DNA of 64,000 nt from Deltaproteobacteria bacterium HGW-Deltaproteobacteria-6 (GCA_002840435.1 PHAT01000001.1:528979-592978); one strand, 5' to 3'; positions 25,407-35,232 are shown, counted from the first letter of the stretch. The notes: generated by a model not told the origin, from the sequence alone. A program made the numbers and translations.

Positions 25407-27684
25407 TGAACTCTTTTTTACTGTTGGTCTCTTTCGGGGTTGTTTCCGGATAATCGACACGATGATGGAAAATCCCTGTCAGAATTCGCGTGAATGTTTC
25501 CGCTATCGTATTAAGATTTCTCAACGTCAATTCACAGTCATCCAACTGCCCATCCGTGTAAATACGTTCAATCCTTTCACGCACCAGCGATCGAATTCTG
25601 GCTGGTGTTGGGTTAGAAAGTGTGCGTGAGGAAGCTTCAATGACATCACCCAGCATGACGAGCCCAGCTTCTTTGGTTTGCGGTTTAGGACCGGGATAAC
25701 GAAAATCACTTTCTGTCAGTGAACGAATGGACTCATCTTTATTTTTTTTAGCCTTTTCATAAAAAAAGCTGACGAGGCTGTTGCCGTGATGTTCGCGAAT
25801 AATGTCGATGATCGGCTGCCCCAGTTTGACCTGAGAAGCGAGTTCGCAACCTTCCTTGACATGGGAGATAATGATCAATGAACTCATTTTAGGCGAAAGT
25901 TTATCATGACGATTATCATGGCCGGGTTGATTCTCGATAAAATAATGAGGTTTGGCCAGTTTTCCGATATCATGGTAATAGGCGCTGACCTTAGCCAGCA
26001 TTGCATTTGCGCCGATGGCTTCCGCCGCCGCTTCAACCAGCGAAGCGACAATGATGCTGTGATGATATGTACCGGGTGCTTCGATAATCATTCTCTGGAA
26101 AAGGGGTTGATTAAGATTGGCCAGTTCCAGAAGTTTGATGTAGGTGATAAATCCAAAGAGACTTTCAAAAATGGGCGTGATACCCGCAACCAGAATTCCG
26201 GTGATAATGCCGCCGAGAAAGCCCATGGCCAGTCGTATCAAAAGGTCCTTAATCAGCAGTTGGCCCGTGAGAAGCGTCAGGCAAAGAATAGCGGCCATAT
26301 TGATGATACCGAGGAAAACACCAACCTTCAAAAAAGTGGAACGCTGACGGCTGTTGACGATATGATAGGAAGCGGCAACAGATCCCAAAAATGAATACAG
26401 CGGGAAAATAATTTTTTCATCGAAAAGAAGACTGATCAGAAACGATGTCAGGACGCTGATAATCAGGGCCATGTTGCGATTGACCAGTACCGCAATGATC
26501 ATGGATCCGCAGGCAAAAGGTATTGCGAAATAGCAGGTATCAATCGGGATAGAAGGGAACGCTCTGTTCACGGCAACGGAAATGAAAATTCCCGCTCTGA
26601 CGAATAATATTTGCAGAAAGGCAACAATGGCAAAAACAAGAAAATCAACATTAGAGCGGGCTGCTGCTTTCAACCAATTTCGGGTACGCCAGAAGTACAG
26701 AAGCAATGTAAGAAAAAGGATTGTGCAGAAAATTCCCAAGATGACCATCAGACTGGAAATTTTGTTATCCACTGCGGTTTTATGGAAGGAATCCAGTTTG
26801 GCCAGCTCCAGATATCCAATTTTTTCTCCCTCCCGGACAATCATCTCATTTTTTTGCACCTGGAAATATACCGGCTTCACTTCTTGCACAACAGACATTA
26901 TTTTTTTATCTGTTGCTTCCTGATTAAAACTAAGATTGGGTTCAATGAGCTTTTTCAAAAACGAAAAAGAAAAACGTTTGAACTCCGGCCGGTCATTCTT
27001 GAATATGGAGTAAACTTTTTTAGACAAGACAGGATCTATATCTTTAATATTCAGAACGGATGATGCGTCCTTCAGATTTTCCTCCACCCGTGTAATCGTA
27101 TTAATGATCGTGATGCCTTTTCCCCGCTCGTTATTTTTGAAAGCCTCTTGAGAAACAAGCGTGTTTTCATAAAAGGACGAAATGACTTTGATCAGTTTTA
27201 GTTGAAGATCATCGGAAAAATTATTTTCTTTGAGAAATGAAAATTCTTCCGCTGTTAATGAGACACCTAACGATTGTTCCAACAGGGCCTTCAGTTCACT
27301 GTTTTCCCGATTTCCTGCGGCAACCGCAAAAGATTTTTTAATTTTCGTCCTCAGGGTAATAGCTATTTCGGCATCGTAATCATATATCGGACGTACATTT
27401 ACAGAAGATTCATTCTTTTTTTGCCGAGTGGAGTTGATATCTTCGACCAGAAAATCACGATCAGCCTTGATATTTTCCTGGGCGATCATGCCATGCCGAT
27501 ATTCGGGCTTTGAATCATAGAGTTTGGGCGCAAGGATGACGGATAGCGCGATGCTTAAGATAATGGCGATGGCCCAACGCTGAAAAATGATATTACTAAA
27601 AATTTTGAAAGATATTTTATTCTTTTCTTTCAATTTTCGAATGGTTGAAAATATTTTTTCCGATGTCGAATCAAGGAAATTCAT
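25387..27684 (-). CDS. 7TM-HD family protein, PgpH-like cyclic-di-AMP phosphodiesterase candidate
   Basis: The 765-residue protein has one N-terminal membrane segment (~30-50), a large extracytoplasmic 7TMR-HDED domain (~55-320), seven membrane segments (~320-500) and a cytoplasmic HD domain. The HD part shows PGTYHHSIIVASLVEAA, YYHDIGKLAKPHYF, HVKEG and REHHG. Gram-positive PgpH of this design hydrolyses c-di-AMP. Whether this species makes c-di-AMP cannot be seen here. It lies between phoH and ybeY, a stable order in many bacteria. The ATG at 27682-27684 is the start, with 7 bp to the phoH stop. Confidence 0.92.
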   Translation of the reverse strand: MNFLDSTSEKIFSTIRKLKEKNKISFKIFSNIIFQRWAIAIILSIALSVILAPKLYDSKPEYRHGMIAQENIKADRDFLVEDINSTRQKKNESSVNVRPIYDYDAEIAITLRTKIKKSFAVAAGNRENSELKALLEQSLGVSLTAEEFSFLKENNFSDDLQLKLIKVISSFYENTLVSQEAFKNNERGKGITIINTITRVEENLKDASSVLNIKDIDPVLSKKVYSIFKNDRPEFKRFSFSFLKKLIEPNLSFNQEATDKKIMSVVQEVKPVYFQVQKNEMIVREGEKIGYLELAKLDSFHKTAVDNKISSLMVILGIFCTILFLTLLLYFWRTRNWLKAAARSNVDFLVFAIVAFLQILFVRAGIFISVAVNRAFPSIPIDTCYFAIPFACGSMIIAVLVNRNMALIISVLTSFLISLLFDEKIIFPLYSFLGSVAASYHIVNSRQRSTFLKVGVFLGIINMAAILCLTLLTGQLLIKDLLIRLAMGFLGGIITGILVAGITPIFESLFGFITYIKLLELANLNQPLFQRMIIEAPGTYHHSIIVASLVEAAAEAIGANAMLAKVSAYYHDIGKLAKPHYFIENQPGHDNRHDKLSPKMSSLIIISHVKEGCELASQVKLGQPIIDIIREHHGNSLVSFFYEKAKKNKDESIRSLTESDFRYPGPKPQTKEAGLVMLGDVIEASSRTLSNPTPARIRSLVRERIERIYTDGQLDDCELTLRNLNTIAETFTRILTGIFHHRVDYPETTPKETNSKKEFNENTNR

Positions 27685-27691
27685 ATATTAT

Positions 27692-28684
27692 TTACTTTTT
27701 ACCCGATTTTTTTTCATTGTCCCAGAAAGCATAAGCGGAAATAACGTCAGCAACGAGGGGGTGTCGGACAACGTCCACCTGTGAAAAATGCACAATACGG
27801 ATCGCCTCTATTTTTTTCAGGATTTTTTCAGCTTCGATTAAACCGGATGATTTTTCTGTCGGCAGATCAATTTGCGTGATGTCACCTGTCACAACAGCTT
27901 TTGAATTAAACCCCAGACGTGTTAAAAACATTTTCATTTGTTCAGACGTGGTGTTCTGGGCTTCATCTAAGATGATAAATGAATCATTGAGCGTCCGGCC
28001 GCGCATGAACGCCAGTGGTGCGACCTCGATCAATCCTTTATTAATCAGGGCGCTCGCTTTTTCCATATCCACCATGTCATAGAGCGCGTCATACAAAGGT
28101 CGTAAATACGGATTAACTTTTTCAGCCAGGTCACCCGGCAGAAAACCCAAACGCTCGCCTGCTTCAACGGCGGGTCGTGTAAGAATAATTCGCTGCACTT
28201 TCTTTTCCAGCAAGTGCGATACGGCCATCGCCATAGCCAGGTAGGTTTTACCGGTGCCGGCGGGGCCGATAGCCAGCACCATATCGGCTGTTCTCATGGA
28301 ATCGATGTAATGACGCTGGGCAATACTTTTGGGTGTGATAATGCGCTTTTTGGATGATATAAATACCGTATCCAGAAAGACGCGAGATAAATCAAAATGG
28401 ATATCTTCCGTTAGTATTCGATGAGCATAATCAATATCGGAAAAATGAATATGCCAGCCTTTCTCCATGATTGCATAAAGCTGTTTGATGAGAAGCGTAA
28501 TCTTGAGTACGGCTGCTTCATCGCCTGTGATGGAAAGATGATTACCCCAGGGCTTAACTTTGACCGGTTCAAGCTTTTCGAGGAGCCTTAAATGCTTGTC
28601 ATGTTCGCCGCAGAGATTCTTCAATAAATTCTGATCGGCGAAGGATACTTTCTCTACCCGAATGTTTTTGGTTGCTTTAATCAA
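27692..28684 (-). CDS. PhoH-family ATPase (YbeZ)
   Basis: PhoH/YbeZ is a cytoplasmic P-loop protein that works with YbeY on RNA. The N-terminal KH-like part (~1-110) is followed by the PhoH ATPase: Walker A GPAGTGKT, LTRPAVEAGERLGFLPGDL, Walker B SFIILDEAQN and TGDITQIDLP. At 330 residues it is normal for the family. The start is a TTG at 28682-28684 with GAGG about 11 nt upstream, the first plausible start. The operon is phoH, 7TM-HD protein, ybeY. Confidence 0.95.
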   Translation of the reverse strand: MIKATKNIRVEKVSFADQNLLKNLCGEHDKHLRLLEKLEPVKVKPWGNHLSITGDEAAVLKITLLIKQLYAIMEKGWHIHFSDIDYAHRILTEDIHFDLSRVFLDTVFISSKKRIITPKSIAQRHYIDSMRTADMVLAIGPAGTGKTYLAMAMAVSHLLEKKVQRIILTRPAVEAGERLGFLPGDLAEKVNPYLRPLYDALYDMVDMEKASALINKGLIEVAPLAFMRGRTLNDSFIILDEAQNTTSEQMKMFLTRLGFNSKAVVTGDITQIDLPTEKSSGLIEAEKILKKIEAIRIVHFSQVDVVRHPLVADVISAYAFWDNEKKSGKK

Positions 28685-28762
28685 AAATTATCAGCCTCTA
28701 ATATATTACACTAACCCAATAATATTGTGATTCATTCCATGAGCACCAGGATAGAGCATCTT

Positions 28763-28806
28763 CCTCATATGAGGGCGTTTTCTATCATTATGATGCATTG
28801 AATGCA
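28763..28806. repeat. Two short palindromes upstream of phoH
   Basis: CCTCATATGAGG (28763-28774) is a perfect 12-bp palindrome. TGCATT-G-AATGCA (28794-28806) is a 6-1-6 palindrome. Both lie in the 130 bp between the M20 hydrolase end and phoH start, upstream of phoH, where operators would be expected. No regulator is known for them. Confidence 0.35.
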
Positions 28807-28813
28807 ATAGAAT

Positions 28814-30055
28814 TTACGCTTGTAAAAACAGGTGGGCAAAGACCTTTGCGTCGCCTAACATATTGTCAATTGAACAGTTTTCATCAGGCTGATGAGCATT
28901 CATATTGCTTTTTGACCAGACGGCAGCCGGATAGTTCATTTTGCGCAGATAGCCGGCAACCGTCCCGGCGCCAACACCGCCGGCAAAAGCATTCAGGTGA
29001 TAAACTTTTCTAATGGCCTGTTGCAGGGCGACAACAACAGGAGCGTCGACTGCTGTGGGGTGCGCGGACTGAACATACTGTTCCCGTGATATCGTAATCG
29101 TGACCGAAAATTTCTTTTCCACTTTTCGAATGATCTTTTCGATTTCATTCAAAACATCGTCAAGATGATATTGCGGCAGGATGCGGCAATCCATATAGAA
29201 GACGTCTTCGCCGGGAATTGTGTTGATATTGCCCACATTGGCTTCTTTCTTCGTGGGTTCAAACGTGCAGCTGGGGGGATCAAAAAGAGGATCAACTGCA
29301 TCAAAAATATTCCGCAGCTTTGTTAATTTCGTAACAAGATAAGATGCGGCAGAAAAGGCATTATTTCCCAGTTGCGGTTTGCTGCCGTGGCACTGAAGAC
29401 CTCTGGTTTTAAAGCCCAGCCAGAGGATGCTTTTTTCCGCAATCTCAATGAGCGAACCTTCGGGATTACCTGAGTCGGGAACCACGATTAAATCATTTTT
29501 GCCGAATATTTCATCAGGTAAATCAAGGACATGGTAAAGTCCTTTGCCGCCGGATGTTTCTTCGTCCGCCACAAAGAAAAGATTGATGGATGATGAAGGG
29601 ATTATCCCCTCATCCAGGAGTGCTTTTGCGGCAAAAATCGACGCCACCATATCCTGCTGATTGTCTTCGGTGCCGCGGCCATAAATATGATTGTCTTTGA
29701 CATAAGCTGTGTAAGGATCGGCGCTCCAAAGCTTAAGTTCACCAGGTGGAACAATATCAAGATGCGTGATAATCCAGATGCGGCTTGATTTATTATTTCC
29801 TTCTATGGATGTAAAGAAATTCGGGCGTAAACCGCCGGATACGCTGTCATCCGGTGCATCGTAATGATGAAAATTGGTAAAACCGAATGCTTCAAGTCGA
29901 TTTTTTAACATCCGTGCCTTCATCATTTCGCCGTCACCACCATTGACGGGACCGACAGCAGGAACCGCTGTTAAAGATTTTTGCAGTTCGATCATGTCGT
30001 CGCGGTAAGAGTCGATTCTGCGGGAGATTTTTTCAAAGGATTTTTCATCAATCAT
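28814..30055 (-). CDS. M20-family metallohydrolase (ArgE/DapE/CPG2-like)
   Basis: A cytoplasmic zinc-dependent amidohydrolase or peptidase of 413 residues. WIITHLDIVPPG holds the first metal His, YGRGTEDNQQDMVA the bridging Asp and following residues, FVADEETSGGKGL the catalytic Glu pair, and DSGN and GGVGAGTVAGY the later ligand region. The dimerisation lid is at about 190-300. Substrate cannot be decided: ArgE, DapE and peptidase relatives share these motifs, and the neighbours do not settle it. It follows the M16 pair by 15 bp and is probably in the same transcript, which leans toward peptide breakdown. Confidence 0.88.
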   Translation of the reverse strand: MIDEKSFEKISRRIDSYRDDMIELQKSLTAVPAVGPVNGGDGEMMKARMLKNRLEAFGFTNFHHYDAPDDSVSGGLRPNFFTSIEGNNKSSRIWIITHLDIVPPGELKLWSADPYTAYVKDNHIYGRGTEDNQQDMVASIFAAKALLDEGIIPSSSINLFFVADEETSGGKGLYHVLDLPDEIFGKNDLIVVPDSGNPEGSLIEIAEKSILWLGFKTRGLQCHGSKPQLGNNAFSAASYLVTKLTKLRNIFDAVDPLFDPPSCTFEPTKKEANVGNINTIPGEDVFYMDCRILPQYHLDDVLNEIEKIIRKVEKKFSVTITISREQYVQSAHPTAVDAPVVVALQQAIRKVYHLNAFAGGVGAGTVAGYLRKMNYPAAVWSKSNMNAHQPDENCSIDNMLGDAKVFAHLFLQA

Positions 30056-30069
30056 GGTTAAGCCTCATG

Positions 30070-31500
30070 CTATTGCTGTGGTGAGATAAATACAGGTTGT
30101 TCCCATTTTTCAGGTAATGGGCCGAATTGGTCCGTATCGCCGACAATAAGTGTCAACCTTCTTTTTTCATTCAGATACTGTGCCGCGACGCGCTTCAAAT
30201 CATTGCGTGTTACAGCATCGATTCTTTTTCGATAACTGCTCAGATAATCATCGGGTAATTTGTCGTATGTCAGCGTCATTTGCTGAACAGCAATCTGACC
30301 GGGTTGCTCAAAAGAAAAAATGAAACTATTAAGAATCGATTTTTTTGCCCAGTCCAGTTCAGCCTGAGAGATGGAACCGGCCGCAACGTCCTGCAGAATG
30401 GAATTCACCAATTGAAGAGCACGAAAAGTAGAATCCGTTTTGGTAAAAGCATATGTCCCGAAAACGCCGTAATTGGCACGCGCCCGGTAAAAACTGCCGG
30501 CGCTGTATGCCAAGCCTTCATTATTACGCACAGCTGTGAATATACGCGAAGGAAAGCCACCGCTGCCGATAATAAAATCAAGAACCGAGAAGGCATAGAA
30601 ATCCGGATTAGTTTTACTGACGGTGAATTCCCCGCTGACCACGGTTGATTGCGGAAGGTTCTTACGGACGAAGAAAACACCATGGCCGGCCTGTTTTGGC
30701 GGCGGCGCGACCTCAAGGGCTTGTCGTGAATTATTCCATTGGTCAAAATGCTGCCGGATTTTATTTATGGCTTCTTGTTTTGAAATATCACCGGAGATCG
30801 AAAGCACCATATTAGCAGGGAAAAAATATTTCCGGTGAAAAGCGATCAAATCATTACGGGTGATCTTCATGAGAGAGGTTGTTGTTGCGTAACGGCCGCG
30901 AGCATCGTTCGGGTAGAGCAAACGGTTAAATTCGCGAAAAGCCATTTTTTGTGGATTATCCGTAATCCTTCGCAGCTCTTCATTTTTAAGCGAGATCGCT
31001 AATTTTAATTTATCTTCTTCAAAAGCCGGCTCTTTGAGCATCTGCGAAAGCAGATCGAGACCGATATCAAGATCATCCTTGAAAAAGGAAAAATTAACCG
31101 AGGCTGAATCAAGCGACATGGAAACGGAGGGCGATGAGGCCAGTAAATCAAAACGTTCATCAATTTCGGTACTGCTCAATTTGGACGTGCCGCCTGTTCT
31201 CATCATGTAAGCGGTCAGCTCCGCTACGCCTTCCTTACCCTGTGGATCGTACATGGATCCGGTCCGGACCAAAGCGGATATGGAAACCAGGGGCAATTCT
31301 CTGTCCTGAAGGTAAAACAGAATGATGCCGTTTTCCAACATAATCTTCTCGGCCCGCGGTAATTGAAATTCCAGACGCGGATATTTCAGCTTCTCCGGAG
31401 GAATGAATGTATCCACCGCAAAGGCCCATGAAGGAATCATTCCGTACAACAGGGAAATCAACAGTCCGTTCAGAATATATGAATAAAGCTTATTTTTCAT
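30070..31500 (-). CDS. M16-family peptidase-like protein, non-catalytic partner
   Basis: This 476-residue exported protein has a signal peptide (MKNKLYSYIL... ending near PSWAFA). It has the M16 fold, but the HxxEH zinc site is replaced by a GVAELTAYMMRTGG stretch, so it cannot bind zinc in the usual way. The partner-type R/Y region is present (NNEGLAYSAGSFYR). Such proteins pair with an active M16 subunit, which is encoded just upstream. The start at 31500 was chosen over 31512 because an AGG lies 5-6 bp before it; it overlaps the upstream stop. Confidence 0.88.
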   Translation of the reverse strand: MKNKLYSYILNGLLISLLYGMIPSWAFAVDTFIPPEKLKYPRLEFQLPRAEKIMLENGIILFYLQDRELPLVSISALVRTGSMYDPQGKEGVAELTAYMMRTGGTSKLSSTEIDERFDLLASSPSVSMSLDSASVNFSFFKDDLDIGLDLLSQMLKEPAFEEDKLKLAISLKNEELRRITDNPQKMAFREFNRLLYPNDARGRYATTTSLMKITRNDLIAFHRKYFFPANMVLSISGDISKQEAINKIRQHFDQWNNSRQALEVAPPPKQAGHGVFFVRKNLPQSTVVSGEFTVSKTNPDFYAFSVLDFIIGSGGFPSRIFTAVRNNEGLAYSAGSFYRARANYGVFGTYAFTKTDSTFRALQLVNSILQDVAAGSISQAELDWAKKSILNSFIFSFEQPGQIAVQQMTLTYDKLPDDYLSSYRKRIDAVTRNDLKRVAAQYLNEKRRLTLIVGDTDQFGPLPEKWEQPVFISPQQ

Positions 31501-33016
31501 TTTTACCTGCATTTTTATTTGTAATGATCTTTTTGTTCAGCACCGCGATAGTCCGGTTATCGGCCACAAGATATTTTGATGCCGCTTTCTGAATATCAAC
31601 CGCCGTTACTTTGTCAATCTGTGAAATGTAATTGGAAAAGTATCGGTAATCCCCCAGCAGTAATTCATAATAAGATAGAGTGGAAGCCAGTTCGGAATTG
31701 GAATCCAGATTTCTGATATAATCCATTTTTAATTGTTTTTTAGCCTTGGTCATTTCCAGGTCTGATACGCGGTGGTTCTTTATGTTTTCCAGTTCCGCCA
31801 AAATAGCCGTCTGGAGTTCTTCATTTGTATGAGGAAAGCGAGGACGGGCGATTATTACAAACAGATTGGGATATCTTGTGGCGGGCATTCCGTTCTGCAC
31901 ACTGATGCTGTCCGCGATTTGCATTTGCAGCACCAATCTGGAATAGAGACGGCTTGTTCGGCCTTTGCTTAATATTGTTTCCAGTACATCAAAGGCGTAA
32001 TCTTCGGCTGCGGGCGCGGTCGGTTTGTGATAACCGATGATCATCGATGGACTGGCATCAAACAATACTTCCACTTTTCGCTCTCCGGTTTGCGGAGGTT
32101 CAGCCGGAATATCAGCGGGTTTATATTTAGATTTCGGAATTCGTCCAAAGTATTGATCAATGAGCTTTAGAATCTTTTGAGGATCAATGTCTCCGACCAC
32201 GGCAATAACGATGTTTTCCGGTGAAAGATATTGATGATGAATATGCCGTATGGCCGCCTGACTCATATAGGCCAAGTCCTGAGGTTCTCCTAAAATAGGC
32301 ACGCCATAGGGATGAACCGCATAAGCCTTGTGCATAAATGATTCATAAAGTTTACCATCCGGTTTGGATTCAACGCTCTGTCTTCTTTCTTCCATAATTA
32401 CATCGCGTTCCGTGTAGAATTCACGAAAAACGGGATTGAGCAGACGATCGGCCTCAATGCGCGCCCAGAGTTCAATTTTATTGGAGGGCAGACTGACAAA
32501 GTAAGTTGTGACATCCTGGCCGGTAGCTGCGTTCATCCCTAAACCGCCGTTTTCCGTGTAAAGGCGGTCAATTTCATTTGGAACGTAATACCGGCGATGC
32601 TCATCCTGCAATTGTTTCAAACGAGCGGAAAGCTGCTCAATGAGTTTCCGATTGGAATTGCTTTGTTTCAATCTTTCATTGTCCAATGCCTGACCGGTCT
32701 TTTCGATCTTTATCAGCAGTCTCTTTTCCGCTGCGTAATTTTTTGTGCCAATGGTTGTCGTGCCCTTAAACATCATGTGTTCCAGAAAGTGTGCGGCCCC
32801 GCTCTGTCCTTTTACTTTATCGACAGCCCCGATACGATGTCTGATGTAGAGAGAAACCGTCGGGCTGAATTTGCGCTCCAGCATCAAAATGGTCAGGCCA
32901 TTATTCAGCTTGGCTTTGATGACCTTATTTTCCAGGTCCATCGCACGCACAGGGCCTGTCCAGTAAAAAAAGATCATCAAGGTCAGCAACAAACAAAATC
33001 TATTCCGTATCAACAT
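31490..33016 (-). CDS. M16-family zinc peptidase, active subunit
   Basis: The 508-residue protein begins with a signal peptide (ending GPVRA). The inverted zinc motif HFLEH is in GAAHFLEHMMFKGTTTIG, and the third ligand Glu would lie about 75 residues on, after a region GMNAATGQDVTTYFVSLP. The domain pair M16/M16_C fills the rest. It is followed by the inactive partner gene (11-bp overlap), giving a two-subunit periplasmic protease like those of other Deltaproteobacteria. It is preceded by an 80-residue membrane protein whose frame overlaps its start by 17 bp. Confidence 0.92.
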   Translation of the reverse strand: MLIRNRFCLLLTLMIFFYWTGPVRAMDLENKVIKAKLNNGLTILMLERKFSPTVSLYIRHRIGAVDKVKGQSGAAHFLEHMMFKGTTTIGTKNYAAEKRLLIKIEKTGQALDNERLKQSNSNRKLIEQLSARLKQLQDEHRRYYVPNEIDRLYTENGGLGMNAATGQDVTTYFVSLPSNKIELWARIEADRLLNPVFREFYTERDVIMEERRQSVESKPDGKLYESFMHKAYAVHPYGVPILGEPQDLAYMSQAAIRHIHHQYLSPENIVIAVVGDIDPQKILKLIDQYFGRIPKSKYKPADIPAEPPQTGERKVEVLFDASPSMIIGYHKPTAPAAEDYAFDVLETILSKGRTSRLYSRLVLQMQIADSISVQNGMPATRYPNLFVIIARPRFPHTNEELQTAILAELENIKNHRVSDLEMTKAKKQLKMDYIRNLDSNSELASTLSYYELLLGDYRYFSNYISQIDKVTAVDIQKAASKYLVADNRTIAVLNKKIITNKNAGKNEK

Positions 33017-33242
33017 GATTTATCCTGTCAGGAGTTTTTTTTGGAAAAAGACGGAAAAAAGCATAAAGGGTACCGGCAATACAAAACAAAATGACAAAAG
33101 ACGCCGAAAATAATGTCATTACAAATTCGAGGGGATTGGACATTTCAAATGAACTGATCATGATATCGATACCGAACACTAAAAAAAACAGTGAGAGCAA
33201 AAGAATTATGATGTTTTTAATTCGCGTTGGCATTCTTTTCAT
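33000..33242 (-). CDS. Small two-pass membrane protein of unknown function
   Basis: An 80-residue protein with two hydrophobic segments (about residues 10-30 and 40-64) and a basic/charged tail. I recognise no family. I count it as real because it overlaps the M16 start by 17 bp on the same strand and lies 14 bp after the radical SAM gene, so it sits in one tight operon. Confidence 0.6.
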   Translation of the reverse strand: MKRMPTRIKNIIILLLSLFFLVFGIDIMISSFEMSNPLEFVMTLFSASFVILFCIAGTLYAFFRLFPKKTPDRINHVDTE

Positions 33243-33256
33243 TACCCTTTTTAAAC

Positions 33257-34606
33257 TTACCGCAACATTTTCAGTTTTGCTTTGAGTTTGCTGTAAACCT
33301 CATAACTGAAATCTTCATTACGGCAGCTCAATAGTGAGTTGTTATGATATAGCGGTTCATGCTGAATGTCAAATGGTGACGCCAGGATTGCTTCATTCCA
33401 CATTTTTGTACCGGGAATCGGCGAATATTCGGCAAGCACCGGTTTTGCGCTGCACTCTAAGACAAAATTAATACTGTTCAAAACATCCTCTTTTTTTTGA
33501 CCAGGAGTGCCACACAGTAGATAAATTCCGATATCAGCCGTTTTGTATCCGGCGTTTTTCAGATGAATGACCGCTTTCTTCAGTTCTTCATTTTGTACTT
33601 TTCCACCCGTTTCTTTCTGTATTCGAAAATCAGCAGTTTCGAAACCAAAGCGAATCGTCTTAAAACCGGAATCATAGAGAAGATGACTTAATTGTTCGTC
33701 GATCTGCCTTAAATGAAGCCCGTTCGGGCAATGAAAACGGCAGGACAATTTTCGGCTTTTAACTTCCTGAAGCAATGGAATAATCATACGTTCGGGATCA
33801 ACCAGCAGCGCGTCATCGTAAAAACTGAAATCCGTCACGCCAAAATTCCTTTGCCAGTATGAAATTTCATTTGCCACGTGAGCAGGATCACGCCGTAAAT
33901 ATTCTTTATAAAATAAATGGGACGAACAATAACTGCACCGGTAGGGGCAGCCAAGCGATGTAATTATCGGAACCTGATCGATATGGTTTAACAGGTCAAA
34001 TGCCGGGTAGGGAAGGGCATCCAGATCATCAACATCCGGTTCAAAGATGATGTCTTCACCGAAAAGTTTTTGGAAGATTTCCATGATCTGCTTTTCGCCG
34101 CGGCCGCTTATCACATAATCAGCGCCGGAACAGGATATAGCGTGATCAGGGCAAAGAGAGGCATATTTACCGCCCAGAATAACGGGTACGCCGGGAAGCA
34201 TATCTTTGATTATTTTAATGGCATCAAAAACACCCGGGTACCAGTATGTCATCATAGATGTTACAAGGACGACATCTGTGTCTGAATAATGACTGAGTTC
34301 CGTGCGAAAAACATCGGGATCAATTCCATAACGGCAATAACTGCGTGGCAGCAATTTAAGACAGTCCGGTTTGTCAATAACCTGCCGGAAGAACCTGCCG
34401 TGACCGTAAGCATGGCGTTTGGGCGTTTTGCCACTTTTTTGCTGCATGAGTGGATTATGGGAATCGAGGCAATCGATATAGGAAATCCGATGGTTATTAG
34501 TTCGCAGAAGGCTGCCCAGATATAAAAGCCCCAGAGGCTTTAACCAGAAATCATATGCCGCAAAATCGTAAATCCAAGGATTGATCAGCAGAATGTTTTT
34601 ACTCAT
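33257..34606 (-). CDS. B12-binding-type radical SAM protein
   Basis: A 449-residue protein with an N-terminal cobalamin-binding-like Rossmann part (~1-170: ILLINPWIYDFAAYDFWLKP, then VPVILGGKYASLCP) and a radical SAM domain with CX3CX2C in LGCPYRCSYCSSHLFY. FYDDALLVDPERMI and IRFGFETADFRIQKETGG are typical of the B12-radical SAM superfamily. The DxHxxG B12 motif is not clear, so cobalamin binding is uncertain. No function is known. The frame extends to 34624, but the ATG at 34606 (MSKNILLINPW) matches the family start. The gene has its own upstream region, divergent from dtd. Confidence 0.88.
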   Translation of the reverse strand: MSKNILLINPWIYDFAAYDFWLKPLGLLYLGSLLRTNNHRISYIDCLDSHNPLMQQKSGKTPKRHAYGHGRFFRQVIDKPDCLKLLPRSYCRYGIDPDVFRTELSHYSDTDVVLVTSMMTYWYPGVFDAIKIIKDMLPGVPVILGGKYASLCPDHAISCSGADYVISGRGEKQIMEIFQKLFGEDIIFEPDVDDLDALPYPAFDLLNHIDQVPIITSLGCPYRCSYCSSHLFYKEYLRRDPAHVANEISYWQRNFGVTDFSFYDDALLVDPERMIIPLLQEVKSRKLSCRFHCPNGLHLRQIDEQLSHLLYDSGFKTIRFGFETADFRIQKETGGKVQNEELKKAVIHLKNAGYKTADIGIYLLCGTPGQKKEDVLNSINFVLECSAKPVLAEYSPIPGTKMWNEAILASPFDIQHEPLYHNNSLLSCRNEDFSYEVYSKLKAKLKMLR

Positions 34607-34782
34607 GGATGCGCCTTTTAGCATACAAGTCAGCTAATTACAAAATCTATCGTAATGCCGGCTATGTCCATTAAATCATCCGGCAACCAAGAAGAATACT
34701 CGTTTCATATTTTATTCCAGAAAGAACTTGAAGACTAAGACAATTGTTGCTAACATGCCCAAACTTTTAAACGGGATTCTTC

Positions 34783-35232
34783 ATGCGTGCAGTTATTCAG
34801 AGAGTTGACCAAGCTCGTGTCAGAATAAATTCTCAATTATTTTCCTCCATTAATCAAGGGGTATTGGTATTGCTGGGGGTAGAAAAAAACGATACGGAGA
34901 AAGACGCGGATTATATTCTGGAAAAAACGGTCAATTTACGCGTTTTTGAAGATGAGCAGGGTAAAATGAATCTCTCCCTTCTTGATATTTCAGGTGAAAT
35001 GCTGGTAGTATCACAATTTACTCTGCTGGGAGACTGCATCAAGGGACGCAGGCCTTCATTTATACGCGCTGAAGAACCGTGCAATGCTAATCAATTGTAT
35101 GAATATTTTGTTCATCAGGCTGCTCCCAAAGTCAAGAAACTGGCAACCGGCAAGTTTCAGGAAATGATGAAAATTGAATTAACCAATAATGGTCCGGTAA
35201 CAATATTACTCGACAGTAGAAAAACATTTTAA
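34783..35232 (+). CDS. dtd: D-aminoacyl-tRNA deacylase
   Basis: Dtd frees D-amino acids (and glycine mischarged on tRNA-Ala) from tRNA. The start MRAVIQRVDQARV, SQFTLLGDCIKGRRPSF and the GxPVTILLDSRK-like end are diagnostic. The cis-Gly-Pro stretch is NGPVTI. At 149 residues it is the usual length. It is the first gene of a + unit, divergent from the radical SAM gene. Confidence 0.96.
   Translation: MRAVIQRVDQARVRINSQLFSSINQGVLVLLGVEKNDTEKDADYILEKTVNLRVFEDEQGKMNLSLLDISGEMLVVSQFTLLGDCIKGRRPSFIRAEEPCNANQLYEYFVHQAAPKVKKLATGKFQEMMKIELTNNGPVTILLDSRKTF

Noticed and set aside
25407..25460. Longer YbeY start at 25460
   Set aside because: It would put 54 more bases inside the 7TM-HD gene and a basic tail not found in YbeY; the ATG at 25406 fits family length.
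28798..29013. 71-codon plus frame
   Set aside because: It is the reverse complement of the M20 hydrolase 3' end; a shadow.
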